From Comamonas serinivorans (GTDB taxonomy: Bacteria; Pseudomonadota; Gammaproteobacteria; Burkholderiales; Burkholderiaceae_C): 64,000 nucleotides of DNA. The first letter of the stretch is position 1, and the number at the start of each line of letters is the position of its first letter. The translations under genes and the position numbers were made by a program. This document shows positions 16,500 through 25,654 of this stretch, in pieces. The notes below the pieces were generated by a model that did not search any database, had not been told where the DNA came from, and saw only the letters and a program-made list of their open reading frames with translations. Location of the stretch: positions 2,108,001 through 2,172,000 of the forward strand of contig NZ_CP021455.1 in NCBI RefSeq assembly GCF_002158865.1, given 5' to 3'.

Positions 16500-16955
16500 A
16501 TGCAAGTCATTCTTCTCGAGAAGGTCGTGAACCTTGGCAACCTCGGCGATATCGTCAAGGTCAAAGACGGCTACGCCCGCAACTTCCTGATCCCCCAAGG
16601 TCACGCCCGTCGTGCCACCGAAGCCAACAAGGCCGAGTTCGAAGCACGTCGCGCCGAGCTGGAAAAGGCGGCTGCCGAGCGTCTGGCCCAGGCCCAGGCC
16701 GCTGGCGAAAAGCTGAACGGCCAAGTGGTCAAGATCACGCAAAAGGCTGGCGTGGACGGCCGTCTGTTCGGTTCGGTCACCAATGCCGACATCGCCGAAG
16801 AGCTGCACAAGATGGGCTTCGCCGATCTGGTCAAGGCTCAGGTTCGCCTGCCCAACGGCCCGATCAAGACCATCGGTGACAACACCGTGACCGTGGTCCT
16901 GCACACCGACGTCTCCGTGGACGTGACGGTGTCGGTCTATGGCGAATCTGCCTGA
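16500..16955 (+). CDS. rplI: 50S ribosomal protein L9
   Basis: A 151-residue L9 with the standard two-domain layout: N-terminal domain MQVILLEKVVNLGNLGDIVKVKDGYARNFLIPQGHA (1-36), a long connecting helix (about 40-75, rich in Ala/Glu/Lys) and a C-terminal domain ending ETVTVVLH-type strands (here NTVTVVLHTDVSVDVTV). AAGGAG precedes the ATG. It is last in the operon and is followed by a repeat copy and a strong intrinsic terminator. Confidence 0.97.
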   Translation: MQVILLEKVVNLGNLGDIVKVKDGYARNFLIPQGHARRATEANKAEFEARRAELEKAAAERLAQAQAAGEKLNGQVVKITQKAGVDGRLFGSVTNADIAEELHKMGFADLVKAQVRLPNGPIKTIGDNTVTVVLHTDVSVDVTVSVYGESA

Positions 16956-16975
16956 TCGATTGCATCAGGTGGTGA

Positions 16976-17027
16976 GCAGTATGCCGGGGTTGCTGTTGCA
17001 GCTTGAACGGTGATCGATGCATACTGG
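16976..17027. repeat. Dispersed GTATG palindrome, copy 6
   Basis: Outer CAGTATG/CATACTG is perfect; the inner TTGCTGTT and GAACGGTGA pair only partly. It lies 20 nt after rplI and just 5 bp upstream of a canonical terminator, so here it is not itself the transcription terminator. Confidence 0.8.
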
Positions 17028-17032
17028 GTCCA

Positions 17033-17069
17033 AGCCGCAGAAGTGAAAGCTTCTGCGGCTTTTGTTTTT
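17033..17069 (+). terminator. Intrinsic terminator after rplI
   Basis: Perfect 11-bp stem AGCCGCAGAAG (17033-17043) with CTTCTGCGGCT (17050-17060), a 6-nt loop and a T-rich tail to 17069. It ends the rpsF-rplI operon, so dnaB needs its own promoter, which I could not identify. Confidence 0.93.
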
Positions 17070-17121
17070 CAGCCTGGGCCGCTGCGGTGTTGCAGGGCGC
17101 GGGACGAGCGAGGAGCGGTGC

Positions 17122-18567
17122 ATGGCAGACGATGACTACATCCCGGAGGCGGCCTTGGCGGGCATGGGGACGGCCCCGGTGATGCCGGGTTTGTCTGCCG
17201 ATCCCGATGTGAGCCGACTGCGCACGCCGCCGGCGTCCATCGAGGCCGAGTCCAGCGTGCTGGGGGGCTTGTTGCTGGACAACTCGGCCTGGGATCGGGT
17301 GGGGGACGTGATTCGGCCCGACGACTTCTACCGCCAGGAGCACGCACAGGTGTTCGAGGTGGTCGGCAAGCTCATCAACCAGAACAAGCCGGCCGACGTC
17401 ATCACGGTGTTTGAGGAGTTGCAGACCACAGGCCGGGCCGAAGCAGTGGGCGGGCTGTCGTACCTCAATGCGCTGGCGCAGTTCGTGCCCAGCGCGAGCA
17501 ACATCCGCCGCTACGCCGAGATCGTGCGCGAGCGCGCCATCTTGCGCAAGCTGCTCACGGCCAGCGATGAAATCGCCACCAGCGTGTTCGAGCGCTCGGG
17601 CCGCGCCGTCGAGAAGGTGCTGGACGAGGCCGAGTCCAAGATCTTCAAGATCGGCGAGGAATCGTCGCGCACCAAGCAGGGTTTCCAATCCATGGATTCG
17701 CTGGTGGTGGACCTGCTCGACCGCGTGCAGGAGATGGCGGACAACCCCAACGACATCACCGGCGTGCCCACCGGCCTGCATGACCTGGACCGCATGACCT
17801 CGGGCCTGCAGCCGGGGGACCTGATCGTGCTGGCCGCGCGGCCATCCATGGGCAAGACCGCACTCGCCATCAACATCGCCGAGCACGTGGCGCTCAACGA
17901 GGGCCTGCCGGTGGCCGTGTTCTCCATGGAAATGGGGGCGGCCCAGCTGGCTGTGCGGGTGGTGGGCTCCATCGGTCGCATCGACCAGGGGCATTTGCGC
18001 ACCGGCAAGCTGTCGGACGAGGAATGGCCGCGGCTGGCCGAGGCGATCGAGCGTTTGCGCACGGTGTCGCTGCACATCGACGAAACACCCGGGCTGACGC
18101 CGACGGAGTTGCGCGCCAACGCGCGCCGCCTGGCCCGCCAGTGCGGCAAGCTCGGCCTCATCGTGGTCGACTACCTGCAGCTGATGAGCGGCTCCAGCAC
18201 GTCGGGCGGGGACAACCGCGCCACCGAGCTGGGCGAGATTTCGCGCGGCCTGAAGATGCTGGCCAAGGAGTTGCAGTGCCCGGTGATTGCACTCTCGCAG
18301 CTCAACCGCTCGGTCGAGCAACGCACGGACAAGCGGCCCATGATGTCCGATTTGCGCGAGTCAGGCGCCATCGAGCAGGATGCCGACATCATCATGTTCA
18401 TCTACCGCGACGAGTACTACAACAAGGAGTCGCGCGAACCCGGCGTGGCCGAGGTGATCATCGGCAAGCAGCGTAATGGGCCGACCGGGACGGTGAAGCT
18501 GGCCTTCCTGAAGCAGATGACGCGCTTCCAAAGCCTGGTACTCGCACCGGACAGCGGCGACTATTGA
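17122..18567 (+). CDS. dnaB: Replicative DNA helicase
   Basis: A 481-residue DnaB, the hexameric 5'-3' helicase of the replication fork. The N-terminal domain (about 35-140) contains PPASIEAESSVLGGLLLDN. The RecA-like motor has Walker A ARPSMGKTALA at 239-249, Walker B LIVVDYLQLM near 353-362 and the DnaB-specific QLNRSVEQR near 396 and DLRESGAIEQDAD near 413. The ATG at 17122 has GAGGAG upstream; a longer open frame reaches back into the terminator and is rejected. No intein is present at the usual sites. It sits downstream of the L9 operon, as in many betaproteobacteria. Confidence 0.97.
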   Translation: MADDDYIPEAALAGMGTAPVMPGLSADPDVSRLRTPPASIEAESSVLGGLLLDNSAWDRVGDVIRPDDFYRQEHAQVFEVVGKLINQNKPADVITVFEELQTTGRAEAVGGLSYLNALAQFVPSASNIRRYAEIVRERAILRKLLTASDEIATSVFERSGRAVEKVLDEAESKIFKIGEESSRTKQGFQSMDSLVVDLLDRVQEMADNPNDITGVPTGLHDLDRMTSGLQPGDLIVLAARPSMGKTALAINIAEHVALNEGLPVAVFSMEMGAAQLAVRVVGSIGRIDQGHLRTGKLSDEEWPRLAEAIERLRTVSLHIDETPGLTPTELRANARRLARQCGKLGLIVVDYLQLMSGSSTSGGDNRATELGEISRGLKMLAKELQCPVIALSQLNRSVEQRTDKRPMMSDLRESGAIEQDADIIMFIYRDEYYNKESREPGVAEVIIGKQRNGPTGTVKLAFLKQMTRFQSLVLAPDSGDY

Positions 18568-18946
18568 CGCCTGCGGTGGCGGTGGGCGCCGACGGCAAGT
18601 TGATCGCGGCGGATTGAGTCGTTCAAGCGGAGCAATGAACCTGCGCGAGCCGGTCGGCGCGGACTTGCTGCTACGCGTGCCTCGCCAACATGGATCGGCA
18701 GAGCCGCGGTCGCAAGGTCTAGGTGCGCGCCAGAGGGGTGAGCCCTGTCCAAGGTGCAGTGCGCTGGGCCGTCCAGTCGAGCAAATGGCAGCGGCATCTC
18801 AGGGGTGATCGGGTGGCGATTTTCACCTCGGCCACCGGTCAATCACGCATCCTCGGCCCGCGCCTGACGGGTTGCACCGATGGCCGCCGTGGGCTCGCCC
18901 TCAGCATCGTTTTGCACCAGCGCCAGCCTCAACGGGTGTGACGCCC
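18568..18946. other. Spacer between convergent dnaB and phoH-type genes, no gene recognised
   Basis: About 380 bp. Short open frames exist on both strands but none resembles a known protein or has a convincing ribosome-binding site. It may hold eroded coding sequence; nothing definite is visible. Confidence 0.4.
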
Positions 18947-18970
18947 AAAAAAAGCGGCCGACGGCCGCTT
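18947..18970 (-). terminator. Intrinsic terminator of the PIN-PhoH gene
   Basis: On the minus strand an 8-bp stem AAGCGGCC (18963-18970) and GGCCGCTT (18952-18959) with a 3-nt loop is followed by seven T (the A-run at 18947-18953). It lies 60 bp past the phoH-type stop, beyond repeat copy 7. Confidence 0.85.
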
Positions 18971-18973
18971 GTT

Positions 18974-19026
18974 GGGAGTATGGCGTGACTGCCGTCATGC
19001 CTCTGGTGAGAATTTGAGGATACCCC
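18974..19026. repeat. Dispersed GTATG palindrome, copy 7 (degenerate)
   Basis: Begins 4 nt after the stop of the minus-strand PhoH-type gene. GGGAGTATGG and GATACCCC preserve the outer ends; the interior has lost the TTGCCGTT/AACGGCAA match except for TGCCGT. Confidence 0.6.
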
Positions 19027-19030
19027 TGAT

Positions 19031-20728
19031 TTACAACACCTCGCTGGCGTAGTCGGCCAGGCGCGAGCGTTCGCCGCGCGCCAGGGTGATGTGGCCACCA
19101 TAAGGCCAGCCCTTGAAGCGGTCCACGGCATAGGTCAGGCCCGAAGAGCCTTCGGTGAGGTACGGGGTGTCGATCTGGGCCAGGTTGCCCATGCAGATGA
19201 TCTTGGTGCCGGGGCCAGCCCGCGTGATCAGTGTCTTCATCTGTTTGGGGGTGAGGTTCTGGGCCTCGTCCAGGATGATCCACTTGTTCATGAAGGTGCG
19301 CCCGCGCATGAAGTTCATGCTCTTGATCTTGATGCGGCTGCGGATGAGGTCGTTGGTCGACGCCCGGCCCCATTCACCGGCGCCGCCGGCATCGCCTTTG
19401 GCCAGAAACTCCAGGTTGTCGTCCAGGGCGCCCATCCAGGGGCCCATCTTCTCTTCCTCGGTGCCGGGCAGGAAGCCGATGTCCTCGCCCACGCTGACCG
19501 TGGCGCGGGTCATGATGATCTCGGTGTAGCGGCGGTCATCCAACACCTGCGTCAGACCGGCGGCCAGTGCCATCAGGGTCTTGCCCGTGCCGGCGGTGCC
19601 GGCCAGGGTGACGAAGTCCACGTCCGGATCCATGAGCAGGTTGAGGGCGAAATTCTGCTCGCGGTTGCGGGCGGTCACCCCCCAGATCGCGTTCTTGGGG
19701 TGGGTGTAGTCCTTGAGCGTTTTCAACACCGCCGAGTCGCCGCGCAACTCGGTCACGCGCGCGTACATGGGGGGCTCGCCAGGGGCTTCGAAGTAGACGA
19801 ACTGGTTCACCAGGAAGCGCTCGGTGATGGCGCCCCGCACGCGGTAGAAGGTGTGGCTGCCGCTTTGCCAGCTCTCCAGCGACTTGCCTTGCTTGGTCCA
19901 GAAGTCCAGGGGCAGGGCCAGCGCGCCGGCATACAGCAGGTCGCCATCGGCCAGCACTTTGTCGTTTTCGTAGTCCTCGGCGGCCAGGCCCAGCGCGCGG
20001 GCCTTGACGCGCATGTTGATGTCCTTGGACACCAGGATCACGTCGCGCGGTGCATGCAGGGTGGCCAGGGCGGCCACGACCCCCAGGATCTGGTTGTCGG
20101 CTTTGCCGTCGGGCAGGCCCTGGGGCTGCTCGACGTGCATCAGCCCCGTCTGGAAGTACAGGCTGCCCGAGGCCTGGGCGTTGCCGGTGGCCGACAGCGG
20201 CACGCCGCCTTTGAGGTCATCGCCTGCCGCCGCCACCAGGGCGTCCAGCAACCGGCTGGTCTGCCGGCCATTGCGCGCGACTTCGGTCATGCCTTTTTTG
20301 TGGGCGTCCAGCTCTTCGAGCACGACCATGGGCAGGTAGATGTCGTGTTCCTGGAAGCGGAACAGGGCGGTCGGGTCGTGCAGCAGGACGTTGGTGTCGA
20401 GCACGAAGAGTTTGGTCGGTCCCTTCTTCTTGCTGGGCTGCGCCTTGGCTTTGGACTTTGGCGCAGGTGCTGGCGTGGGGACGACCTGGGGAGCGGGGGC
20501 TGCCTGCGGGGTGGGCTTTGCCGCCATCACGATGGAGCTGACCGCCGGCTTGGCGGGGCGAGCCTTGGCCCGGCTTGCGGGCGCGCGAACGGCTGCGACG
20601 GGGGTGTTGAGCGCCGCTTCGGCCTCGGGCTGGACCCGGGCGGCTGTTTTCCGTTTTGAGGGGGCGACGGGTTTGGCGGTCAAGTCGACGCGGCTGGCAC
20701 GCTTGGTGGGGGCAGGAGGCAAAGGCAT
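19031..20728 (-). CDS. PIN domain-PhoH ATPase (PhoH2/YlaK type)
   Basis: A 565-residue fusion of a PIN ribonuclease domain and a PhoH-type RNA helicase/ATPase. The first 100 residues are a low-complexity Ala/Pro/Lys segment. The PIN domain begins at about 107 with LFVLDTNVLLHDP and has further acidic residues in EELDAHKKG and LVSKDINMRVKA. The PhoH domain has Walker A GTAGTGKTLMA near 379 and Walker B WIILDEAQNLTPKQMK near 482. Family members unwind and cleave RNA in vitro. It is probably monocistronic: it has its own terminator, and bcp upstream has one too. Confidence 0.93.
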   Translation of the reverse strand: MPLPPAPTKRASRVDLTAKPVAPSKRKTAARVQPEAEAALNTPVAAVRAPASRAKARPAKPAVSSIVMAAKPTPQAAPAPQVVPTPAPAPKSKAKAQPSKKKGPTKLFVLDTNVLLHDPTALFRFQEHDIYLPMVVLEELDAHKKGMTEVARNGRQTSRLLDALVAAAGDDLKGGVPLSATGNAQASGSLYFQTGLMHVEQPQGLPDGKADNQILGVVAALATLHAPRDVILVSKDINMRVKARALGLAAEDYENDKVLADGDLLYAGALALPLDFWTKQGKSLESWQSGSHTFYRVRGAITERFLVNQFVYFEAPGEPPMYARVTELRGDSAVLKTLKDYTHPKNAIWGVTARNREQNFALNLLMDPDVDFVTLAGTAGTGKTLMALAAGLTQVLDDRRYTEIIMTRATVSVGEDIGFLPGTEEEKMGPWMGALDDNLEFLAKGDAGGAGEWGRASTNDLIRSRIKIKSMNFMRGRTFMNKWIILDEAQNLTPKQMKTLITRAGPGTKIICMGNLAQIDTPYLTEGSSGLTYAVDRFKGWPYGGHITLARGERSRLADYASEVL

Positions 20729-20891
20729 AAAGTCAATCTAGGCTGAGCAAGTCCCACCGCGTGAGCCGCGGGGAGGCAGGGGACACTGTAGCGCATCCGT
20801 GCGACGGAGCCGGGCGCGGCACGGGGCGGGTGGCTGACGTGCCGGTCTGGTGACCCTTTGGGGGTCAAGGGCTTTGAGGGGTTGGACATGA

Positions 20892-20916
20892 AAAAAGCCG
20901 CACGAGGCGGCTTTTT
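20892..20916 (-). terminator. Bidirectional-type intrinsic terminator after bcp
   Basis: AAAAAGCCGC (20892-20901) pairs perfectly with GCGGCTTTTT (20907-20916) around a 5-nt loop. It lies 20 bp past the bcp stop and has A and T runs on both sides, so it could act in either direction. Confidence 0.9.
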
Positions 20917-20935
20917 CACGGCATTTGCAGAGGCC

Positions 20936-21412
20936 TCAAGCGGCTTTCTTGAGGGCCTTGACCGATTTCAGGACTTCGTCCACATGGCCAGGGACCTTGA
21001 GGCCGCGCCATTCCTGAACCAGGACGCCATCGGCATTCAGCAAAAAAGTGCTGCGTTCAATGCCCTTGACTTTTTTGCCGTACATGATTTTGTTTTTCAC
21101 CACGCCAAACATGTGGCACATTTTTTCTTCGGTGTCGGCAATCAGTTCAAAAGGCAATTCCAATTTCGCCTTGAAATCGTCGTGGGACTTCATGTTGTCG
21201 CGCGACACGCCAAACACGATGGCGCCGGCCTTCACGAACTCCTTGTGCTTGTCGCGGAACTGCATCGCTTCGGTGGTGCAGCCCGGGGTGTTGTCCTTGG
21301 GATAGAAATACAGTACAACCGCTTGGCCCAGATGAGATGTATTGGTCACCTTCGTGTCGCCCGTCGCAAGGGCTTCAAATTCAGGCAGGGGTTTGTTGAC
21401 AACGATCGCCAT
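20936..21412 (-). CDS. bcp: Thiol peroxidase, BCP/PrxQ-type peroxiredoxin
   Basis: A 158-residue peroxiredoxin that reduces hydroperoxides using thioredoxin. The peroxidatic Cys45 lies in YPKDNTPGCTTEA. The resolving Cys found five residues later in many BCP proteins is absent; the only other Cys is C99 in EEKMCHMFG, so the enzyme is either 1-Cys or an atypical 2-Cys form using C99. KVKGIERSTFLLNADG is the conserved C-terminal part. The start at 21412 (MAIVVNKPLPEFE) is favoured over an upstream ATG at 21466, which adds a non-conserved 18 residues. It has its own terminator. Confidence 0.94.
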   Translation of the reverse strand: MAIVVNKPLPEFEALATGDTKVTNTSHLGQAVVLYFYPKDNTPGCTTEAMQFRDKHKEFVKAGAIVFGVSRDNMKSHDDFKAKLELPFELIADTEEKMCHMFGVVKNKIMYGKKVKGIERSTFLLNADGVLVQEWRGLKVPGHVDEVLKSVKALKKAA

Positions 21413-21602
21413 AAGGTGTCTAACTCTCGCAATGTTGGGGGTTGTCGAGCCTCCGCCCAATGCCAAAATCGCCTTAATGCTTAAGGCTGCATAATGGTTG
21501 ATTGGGCATCTGGAATCCCCCTATTTTAGCGCAAAGCACCGCAGCTTGCCTGGACCCGCCCAGGCTGGGGATGGGGCCGTCCCGGCTGGGCCGATGCCTG
21601 CG

Positions 21603-21998
21603 TCAGGTGGACGGTGGCACGGGCTCCAGCAGGGCGGCCAGCACCACGCGACGGCCTTCGCCAGCCAGGATGTTGTAGGTGCGGCAGGCGGCGCCCAGGT
21701 CCATGGTTTCCACCCCGACACGCGCATCGACGAGCGCCCGCAGCCATTGGGGGCGGGGAAAGCGCAGCCTGGTGCCGCTGCCGAACACCACCACCTCGGG
21801 CGGACCGTCCATCAGGCTCAGGGTCTGGGCAAACAGGTCGGCATTCAAGGCGTCGAAGCGGTCGCATGCCCAGTCCGCCATGGCGCCATCCGAACCCAGC
21901 AGCACGCTCGCCTCCAGGCGGCGTTGGCCCACCTGCAGCCAGTCGGGGCCATAGGCTTGGATCATGGAGGCGTCGGGGGAGTTGGCCTGGAACTTCAT
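21603..21998 (-). CDS. Mth938-like domain protein (DUF498/NDUFAF3 family)
   Basis: A 131-residue protein of the small Mth938/NDUFAF3 family; mitochondrial members assist complex I assembly, bacterial function is unknown. MKFQANSPDASMIQAYGPDWLQVG is the family start, and PEVVVFGSGTRLRFP followed by VGVETMDLGAACRTYNILAGEGRRV is the core fold. The upstream ribosome-binding site is poor. An in-frame ATG at 22079 would add 27 non-conserved residues. It lies about 190 bp upstream of bcp, same strand, and 337 bp from the divergent alaA. Confidence 0.88.
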   Translation of the reverse strand: MKFQANSPDASMIQAYGPDWLQVGQRRLEASVLLGSDGAMADWACDRFDALNADLFAQTLSLMDGPPEVVVFGSGTRLRFPRPQWLRALVDARVGVETMDLGAACRTYNILAGEGRRVVLAALLEPVPPST

Positions 21999-22335
21999 GG
22001 TGAGGGATACATGGGGCAGCTGCGCGATCGGCAGGCTGGGAACTCTTGATTTTGTAGCAATGCTAGCAGTTGCCGTCATGCGGGGTACGCCTGGCCGCAG
22101 GTGGGCGCGTTGCGCTTGCGGTTTCCGGTGGATGCGCCCGGGCTCGAGCCCAGGCCTGGGACGTCTGAACGGGGCGCAGGTCCGCCCGTTTGCACCGCTT
22201 GATCTGCACGCTGGCCACCTCCAGGCGGCCGCGCGGCGCGCGTTGAGGCTGTGCATTGCACGCCCATGGGCGGGTGGTGGGGCGGCGCCATGGCAAAATT
22301 CCTCGTTTCAACCTTGCTGCCCGCCGGAGGGCCCT

Positions 22336-23637
22336 GTGAAACAGATCAAGAAGTCGACCAAACTCGCCCATGTGTTGTATGACATTCGGGGTCCCATCAT
22401 GGACGCGGCGCGTCAGATGGAAGAGGACGGCCAGCAGATCATCAAGCTCAACATCGGCAACCTGGCGCCCTTTGGCTTTGATGCGCCCGAGGAAATCCAG
22501 CAGGACATGATCCGCAACCTGCCGAACTCGGCCGGGTATTCGGACAGCAAAGGCATCTTCGCGGCCCGCAAGGCCGTGGTGCACTACACGCAGCAGCAGG
22601 GCATCAAGGGCGTCCAGCTCGACGACGTCTACCTGGGCAACGGCGCCAGCGACCTGATCGTCATGGCCACGCAGGCGCTGCTCAACGAGGGCGACGAGCT
22701 GCTGCTGCCGGCGCCTGACTACCCGTTGTGGACGGCGGCGACCAGCCTGTCCGGCGGCACGCCCGTGCACTACAACTGCGACGAAGACAACGGCTGGATG
22801 CCCAGCCTGGACGACATCCGCAGCAAGGTCACGCCCCACACGCGCGGCATCGTCGTCATCAACCCCAACAACCCCACGGGCGCGCTGTATTCGGACGAGC
22901 TGCTCAAGGGCATCGTCGCCATCGCCCGCGAGCACAACCTGGTCATCCTGGCCGACGAGGTCTACGACAAGGTGCTGTTCGACGACGTGAAGCACACGGC
23001 GCTGGCCAGCCTGTCCAGCGACGTGCTCACGCTGACCTTCAACTCGCTCTCCAAGTCGTACCGCTCGTGCGGCTACCGCGCCGGCTGGATGGTCGTGACC
23101 GGTGACAAGGAGGCCGCGGCCGACTACATCGAAGGCCTGAACATGCTCGCCAACATGCGCCTGTGCGCCAACGTGCCGGGGCAATGGGCCATCCAGACGG
23201 CCCTGGGCGGCTACCAGAGCATCAACGACCTGGTGTGCGAAGGCGGTCGCCTGCGCCGCCAGCGCGACCTTGCCTACGAGCTCATCTCGCAGATCCCGGG
23301 CGTCACCTGCGTCAAACCGCAGGCTGCGCTCTACATGTTCCCCAAGCTCGACCCGCAGATCTACCCGATCGACGACGACCGCCAGTTCTTCCTTGACGTG
23401 CTCAAGGCCACGCGGGTGATGCTGGTGCAGGGCTCGGGCTTCAACTACCCCGGCAACCACCATTTCCGCATCGTCTTCCTGCCGCACGAGGACATGCTGC
23501 GCGAAGCCATTCGCCGCCTGGCCGACTTCCTGGCGAAGTACCGCGAGAAGGCGGCCGCGCGCGCCGGCCAGCCTGTGGCGCCTGAGGCCAAGGCCACGGC
23601 CAGCGCCAAGGTGGCCGAGCTGCCCCGACGCGCCTGA
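22336..23637 (+). CDS. alaA: Glutamate-pyruvate (alanine) aminotransferase
   Basis: A 433-residue PLP-dependent class I aminotransferase very similar by eye to E. coli AlaA (YfbQ), which converts pyruvate and glutamate to alanine and 2-oxoglutarate. The PLP lysine is K240 in NSLSKSYRSCGYRAGW. INPNNPTGALYS near 175 and ADEVYDKVLFDD near 206 are the cofactor-binding segments. The start is GTG at 22336 with GGAGG 6 nt upstream. The C-terminus has an extra Ala/Lys-rich tail of about 25 residues beyond AlaA. It leads into hom and thrC, with a repeat copy between. Confidence 0.94.
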   Translation: MKQIKKSTKLAHVLYDIRGPIMDAARQMEEDGQQIIKLNIGNLAPFGFDAPEEIQQDMIRNLPNSAGYSDSKGIFAARKAVVHYTQQQGIKGVQLDDVYLGNGASDLIVMATQALLNEGDELLLPAPDYPLWTAATSLSGGTPVHYNCDEDNGWMPSLDDIRSKVTPHTRGIVVINPNNPTGALYSDELLKGIVAIAREHNLVILADEVYDKVLFDDVKHTALASLSSDVLTLTFNSLSKSYRSCGYRAGWMVVTGDKEAAADYIEGLNMLANMRLCANVPGQWAIQTALGGYQSINDLVCEGGRLRRQRDLAYELISQIPGVTCVKPQAALYMFPKLDPQIYPIDDDRQFFLDVLKATRVMLVQGSGFNYPGNHHFRIVFLPHEDMLREAIRRLADFLAKYREKAAARAGQPVAPEAKATASAKVAELPRRA

Positions 23638-23647
23638 AGCGTGCTTG

Positions 23648-23699
23648 GGGGTATGCCGATGTTGCCGTTCAGGATGAAACGGCAACCGGCCCATACTCC
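23648..23699. repeat. Dispersed GTATG palindrome, copy 8
   Basis: A clear type copy: outer GGGGTATG/CATACTCC, then GCCG/CGGC, then a perfect 9-bp inner GTTGCCGTT (23661-23669) with AACGGCAAC (23678-23686). It lies 10 nt after the alaA stop, in a co-directional gene run. Confidence 0.9.
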
Positions 23700-23765
23700 T
23701 TTGATTTTCTTTTCCCATCGATCGGCGGCCGCGTGCCGCCGACACCTTGTTTGAGACTTGCTGAC

Positions 23766-25103
23766 ATGAAACCACTGAAAGTTGGACTGCTGGGCCTGGG
23801 CACCGTGGGCGGGGGCACCTTCACCGTTCTCCACCGCAACGCCGAAGAAATTCGTCGTCGTGCCGGCCGGTCCATTGAAGTGGCCATGGTGGCCGACCTG
23901 GACGTCGACAAGGCCAAGCAGCTCGTGGGCGACACTGGTGCGCGCATCGTGCCCGACGCCCGCGAGGTCATCGCCAACCCCGAGATCGACGTGGTGGTCG
24001 AGCTGATCGGCGGCTACGGCATCGCCAAGACGCTGGTGCTGGAGGCCATCGCCGCCGGCAAGCACGTGGTGACGGCCAACAAAGCCTTGTTGGCCGTGCA
24101 CGGCACCGAGATCTTCAAGGCCGCGGCCGACAAGGGCGTGATCGTGGCCTTCGAGGCGGCCGTGGCCGGCGGCATCCCCATCATCAAGGCGTTGCGCGAA
24201 GGCCTGACCGCCAACCAGATCCAGTGGGTGGCCGGCATCATCAACGGCACGACCAACTTCATCCTGTCCGAGATGCGCGACAAGGGCCTGGACTTTGACG
24301 TCGTCCTGAAGGAAGCCCAGCGCCTGGGCTATGCGGAAGCCGATCCCACCTTCGACATCGAAGGCGTGGACGCCGCGCACAAGGTCACGCTGATGAGCGC
24401 CATCGCCTTCGGCATCCCGGTGCAGTTCGACAAGGCCTACGTCGAGGGCATCACCAAGCTGTCGTCGGTCGACATCACCTACGCCGAGCAACTGGGCTAC
24501 CGCATCAAGCTGCTGGGCATCACCAAGCGCGCCGACAAAGGCGTGGAGCTGCGCGTGCACCCCTCGCTGGTGCCGGCCAAGCGCCTGATCGCCAACGTCG
24601 AAGGCGCGATGAACGCCGTCGTCGTGCAGGCCGATGCCGTGGGCGCGACGCTGTACTACGGCAAGGGCGCGGGGGCCGAGCCCACGGCCAGCGCCGTGAT
24701 CGCCGACTTGGTCGACATCGCGCGCCTGCATGACGCCGATCCGCAGCACCGCGTGCCGCCGCTGGCCTTCCAGACCAGCACCCTGCGCGATGCCGGCCAG
24801 GAGCTGCCGGTGCTGCCCATGAGCGACATCGTCACCAGCTACTACCTGCGCATCCGCGTGGCCGACGAAGCCGGCGTGCTGGCCAAGATCACCGGCCTGT
24901 TGGCCGGCGCCGGCATCAGCATCGACGCCGTGCTGCAGCGCGAGGCCGACGAAGTCGGCGGCGAGGGCTCGCTGCAGACCGACCTCATCATCCTGACGCA
25001 CGACACGCGCGAGGGCGACATGGACAAGGCGCTGGCCGAAATCCAGGGCCTGCCCACGGTGTTGGCCCCCATCACGCGCATCCGCAAGGAAGAGTTGAAC
25101 TGA
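23766..25103 (+). CDS. hom: Homoserine dehydrogenase
   Basis: A 445-residue NAD(P)-dependent enzyme that reduces aspartate semialdehyde to homoserine, the branch point to threonine and methionine. The Rossmann motif GLLGLGTVGGG is at residues 7-17, VTANKALLA near 104 and GIINGTTNFILSEM near 160-173, followed by EADPTFDIEGVDAAHK near 194. A regulatory ACT domain occupies about 350-440 (YYLRIRVADEAGVLAKITG), consistent with threonine feedback. The start is the ATG at 23766; a non-conserved open frame extends 33 nt upstream. thrC follows after 551 bp. Confidence 0.96.
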   Translation: MKPLKVGLLGLGTVGGGTFTVLHRNAEEIRRRAGRSIEVAMVADLDVDKAKQLVGDTGARIVPDAREVIANPEIDVVVELIGGYGIAKTLVLEAIAAGKHVVTANKALLAVHGTEIFKAAADKGVIVAFEAAVAGGIPIIKALREGLTANQIQWVAGIINGTTNFILSEMRDKGLDFDVVLKEAQRLGYAEADPTFDIEGVDAAHKVTLMSAIAFGIPVQFDKAYVEGITKLSSVDITYAEQLGYRIKLLGITKRADKGVELRVHPSLVPAKRLIANVEGAMNAVVVQADAVGATLYYGKGAGAEPTASAVIADLVDIARLHDADPQHRVPPLAFQTSTLRDAGQELPVLPMSDIVTSYYLRIRVADEAGVLAKITGLLAGAGISIDAVLQREADEVGGEGSLQTDLIILTHDTREGDMDKALAEIQGLPTVLAPITRIRKEELN

Positions 25104-25109
25104 TTGAAT

Positions 25110-25162
25110 GGGGTATGCGCCGCTTCTCGTTGAAAGATGAACGGGAATTCGGGTGTACTCCT
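25110..25162. repeat. Dispersed GTATG palindrome, copy 9
   Basis: 6 nt after the hom stop. Outer GGGGTATG faces TGTACTCC, one mismatch; inner TTCTCGTT faces AACGGGAA, again a partly compensated variant of the common arm. Confidence 0.8.
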
Positions 25163-25654
25163 GCTGATCAGCAGATTGTGCCCGCATCATGGGGCGCAGT
25201 CTTCCTCCGATGCGAGCGCCGTGTCAGGCGCCTGCGTGCCGGCACCCGTCCGGGGGCAGGTGCCTGATGAGGCGCTGGCCTGGCCCGTGCGGGCGCACGC
25301 AGGGCAGGGCGTGTGGGCTCCGATGCATCCCTTGCAACGCGGTTGAACTGCCCAGTCTCTGCGGGTGACGGCGCATCCGCTGACCTCGTGGACCACGCTC
25401 AGGTCCCGTCGCCGGTCTTTGCGGCCTGTCTGGCCACCGCGGCGATCGATTCGTCACCGGGCTGGTCCCGTCAGCGGCCCCGACCGCCTGTCCTGTACCG
25501 GTCACGTGGCCGGTCACCCGACTGGCCTTCGTGCCCACAGCCCGGCGAAGCCGGTACAAACTGCGCGAAAATCACGCGTTTACCGCTGCATGCCCCTTGC
25601 GTCATGCGCGTGCGTCAGCCGGCGCCATGGCGCCGCTCCTTCCTTGGTGACCCC
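25163..25654. other. hom-thrC intergenic region, no gene recognised
   Basis: About 490 bp between copy 9 and thrC. An open frame runs through it into thrC but shows no family similarity and no ribosome-binding site. No threonine-codon-rich leader peptide with an attenuator is evident. Function is unknown; a thrC promoter is expected here but I cannot place it. Confidence 0.4.

Noticed and set aside
15887..18567. Replication genes priB and dnaB taken as a sign of an origin of replication
   Set aside because: No DnaA-box cluster, dnaA, dnaN or AT-rich unwinding region is seen; this is the normal ribosomal-protein/helicase block.
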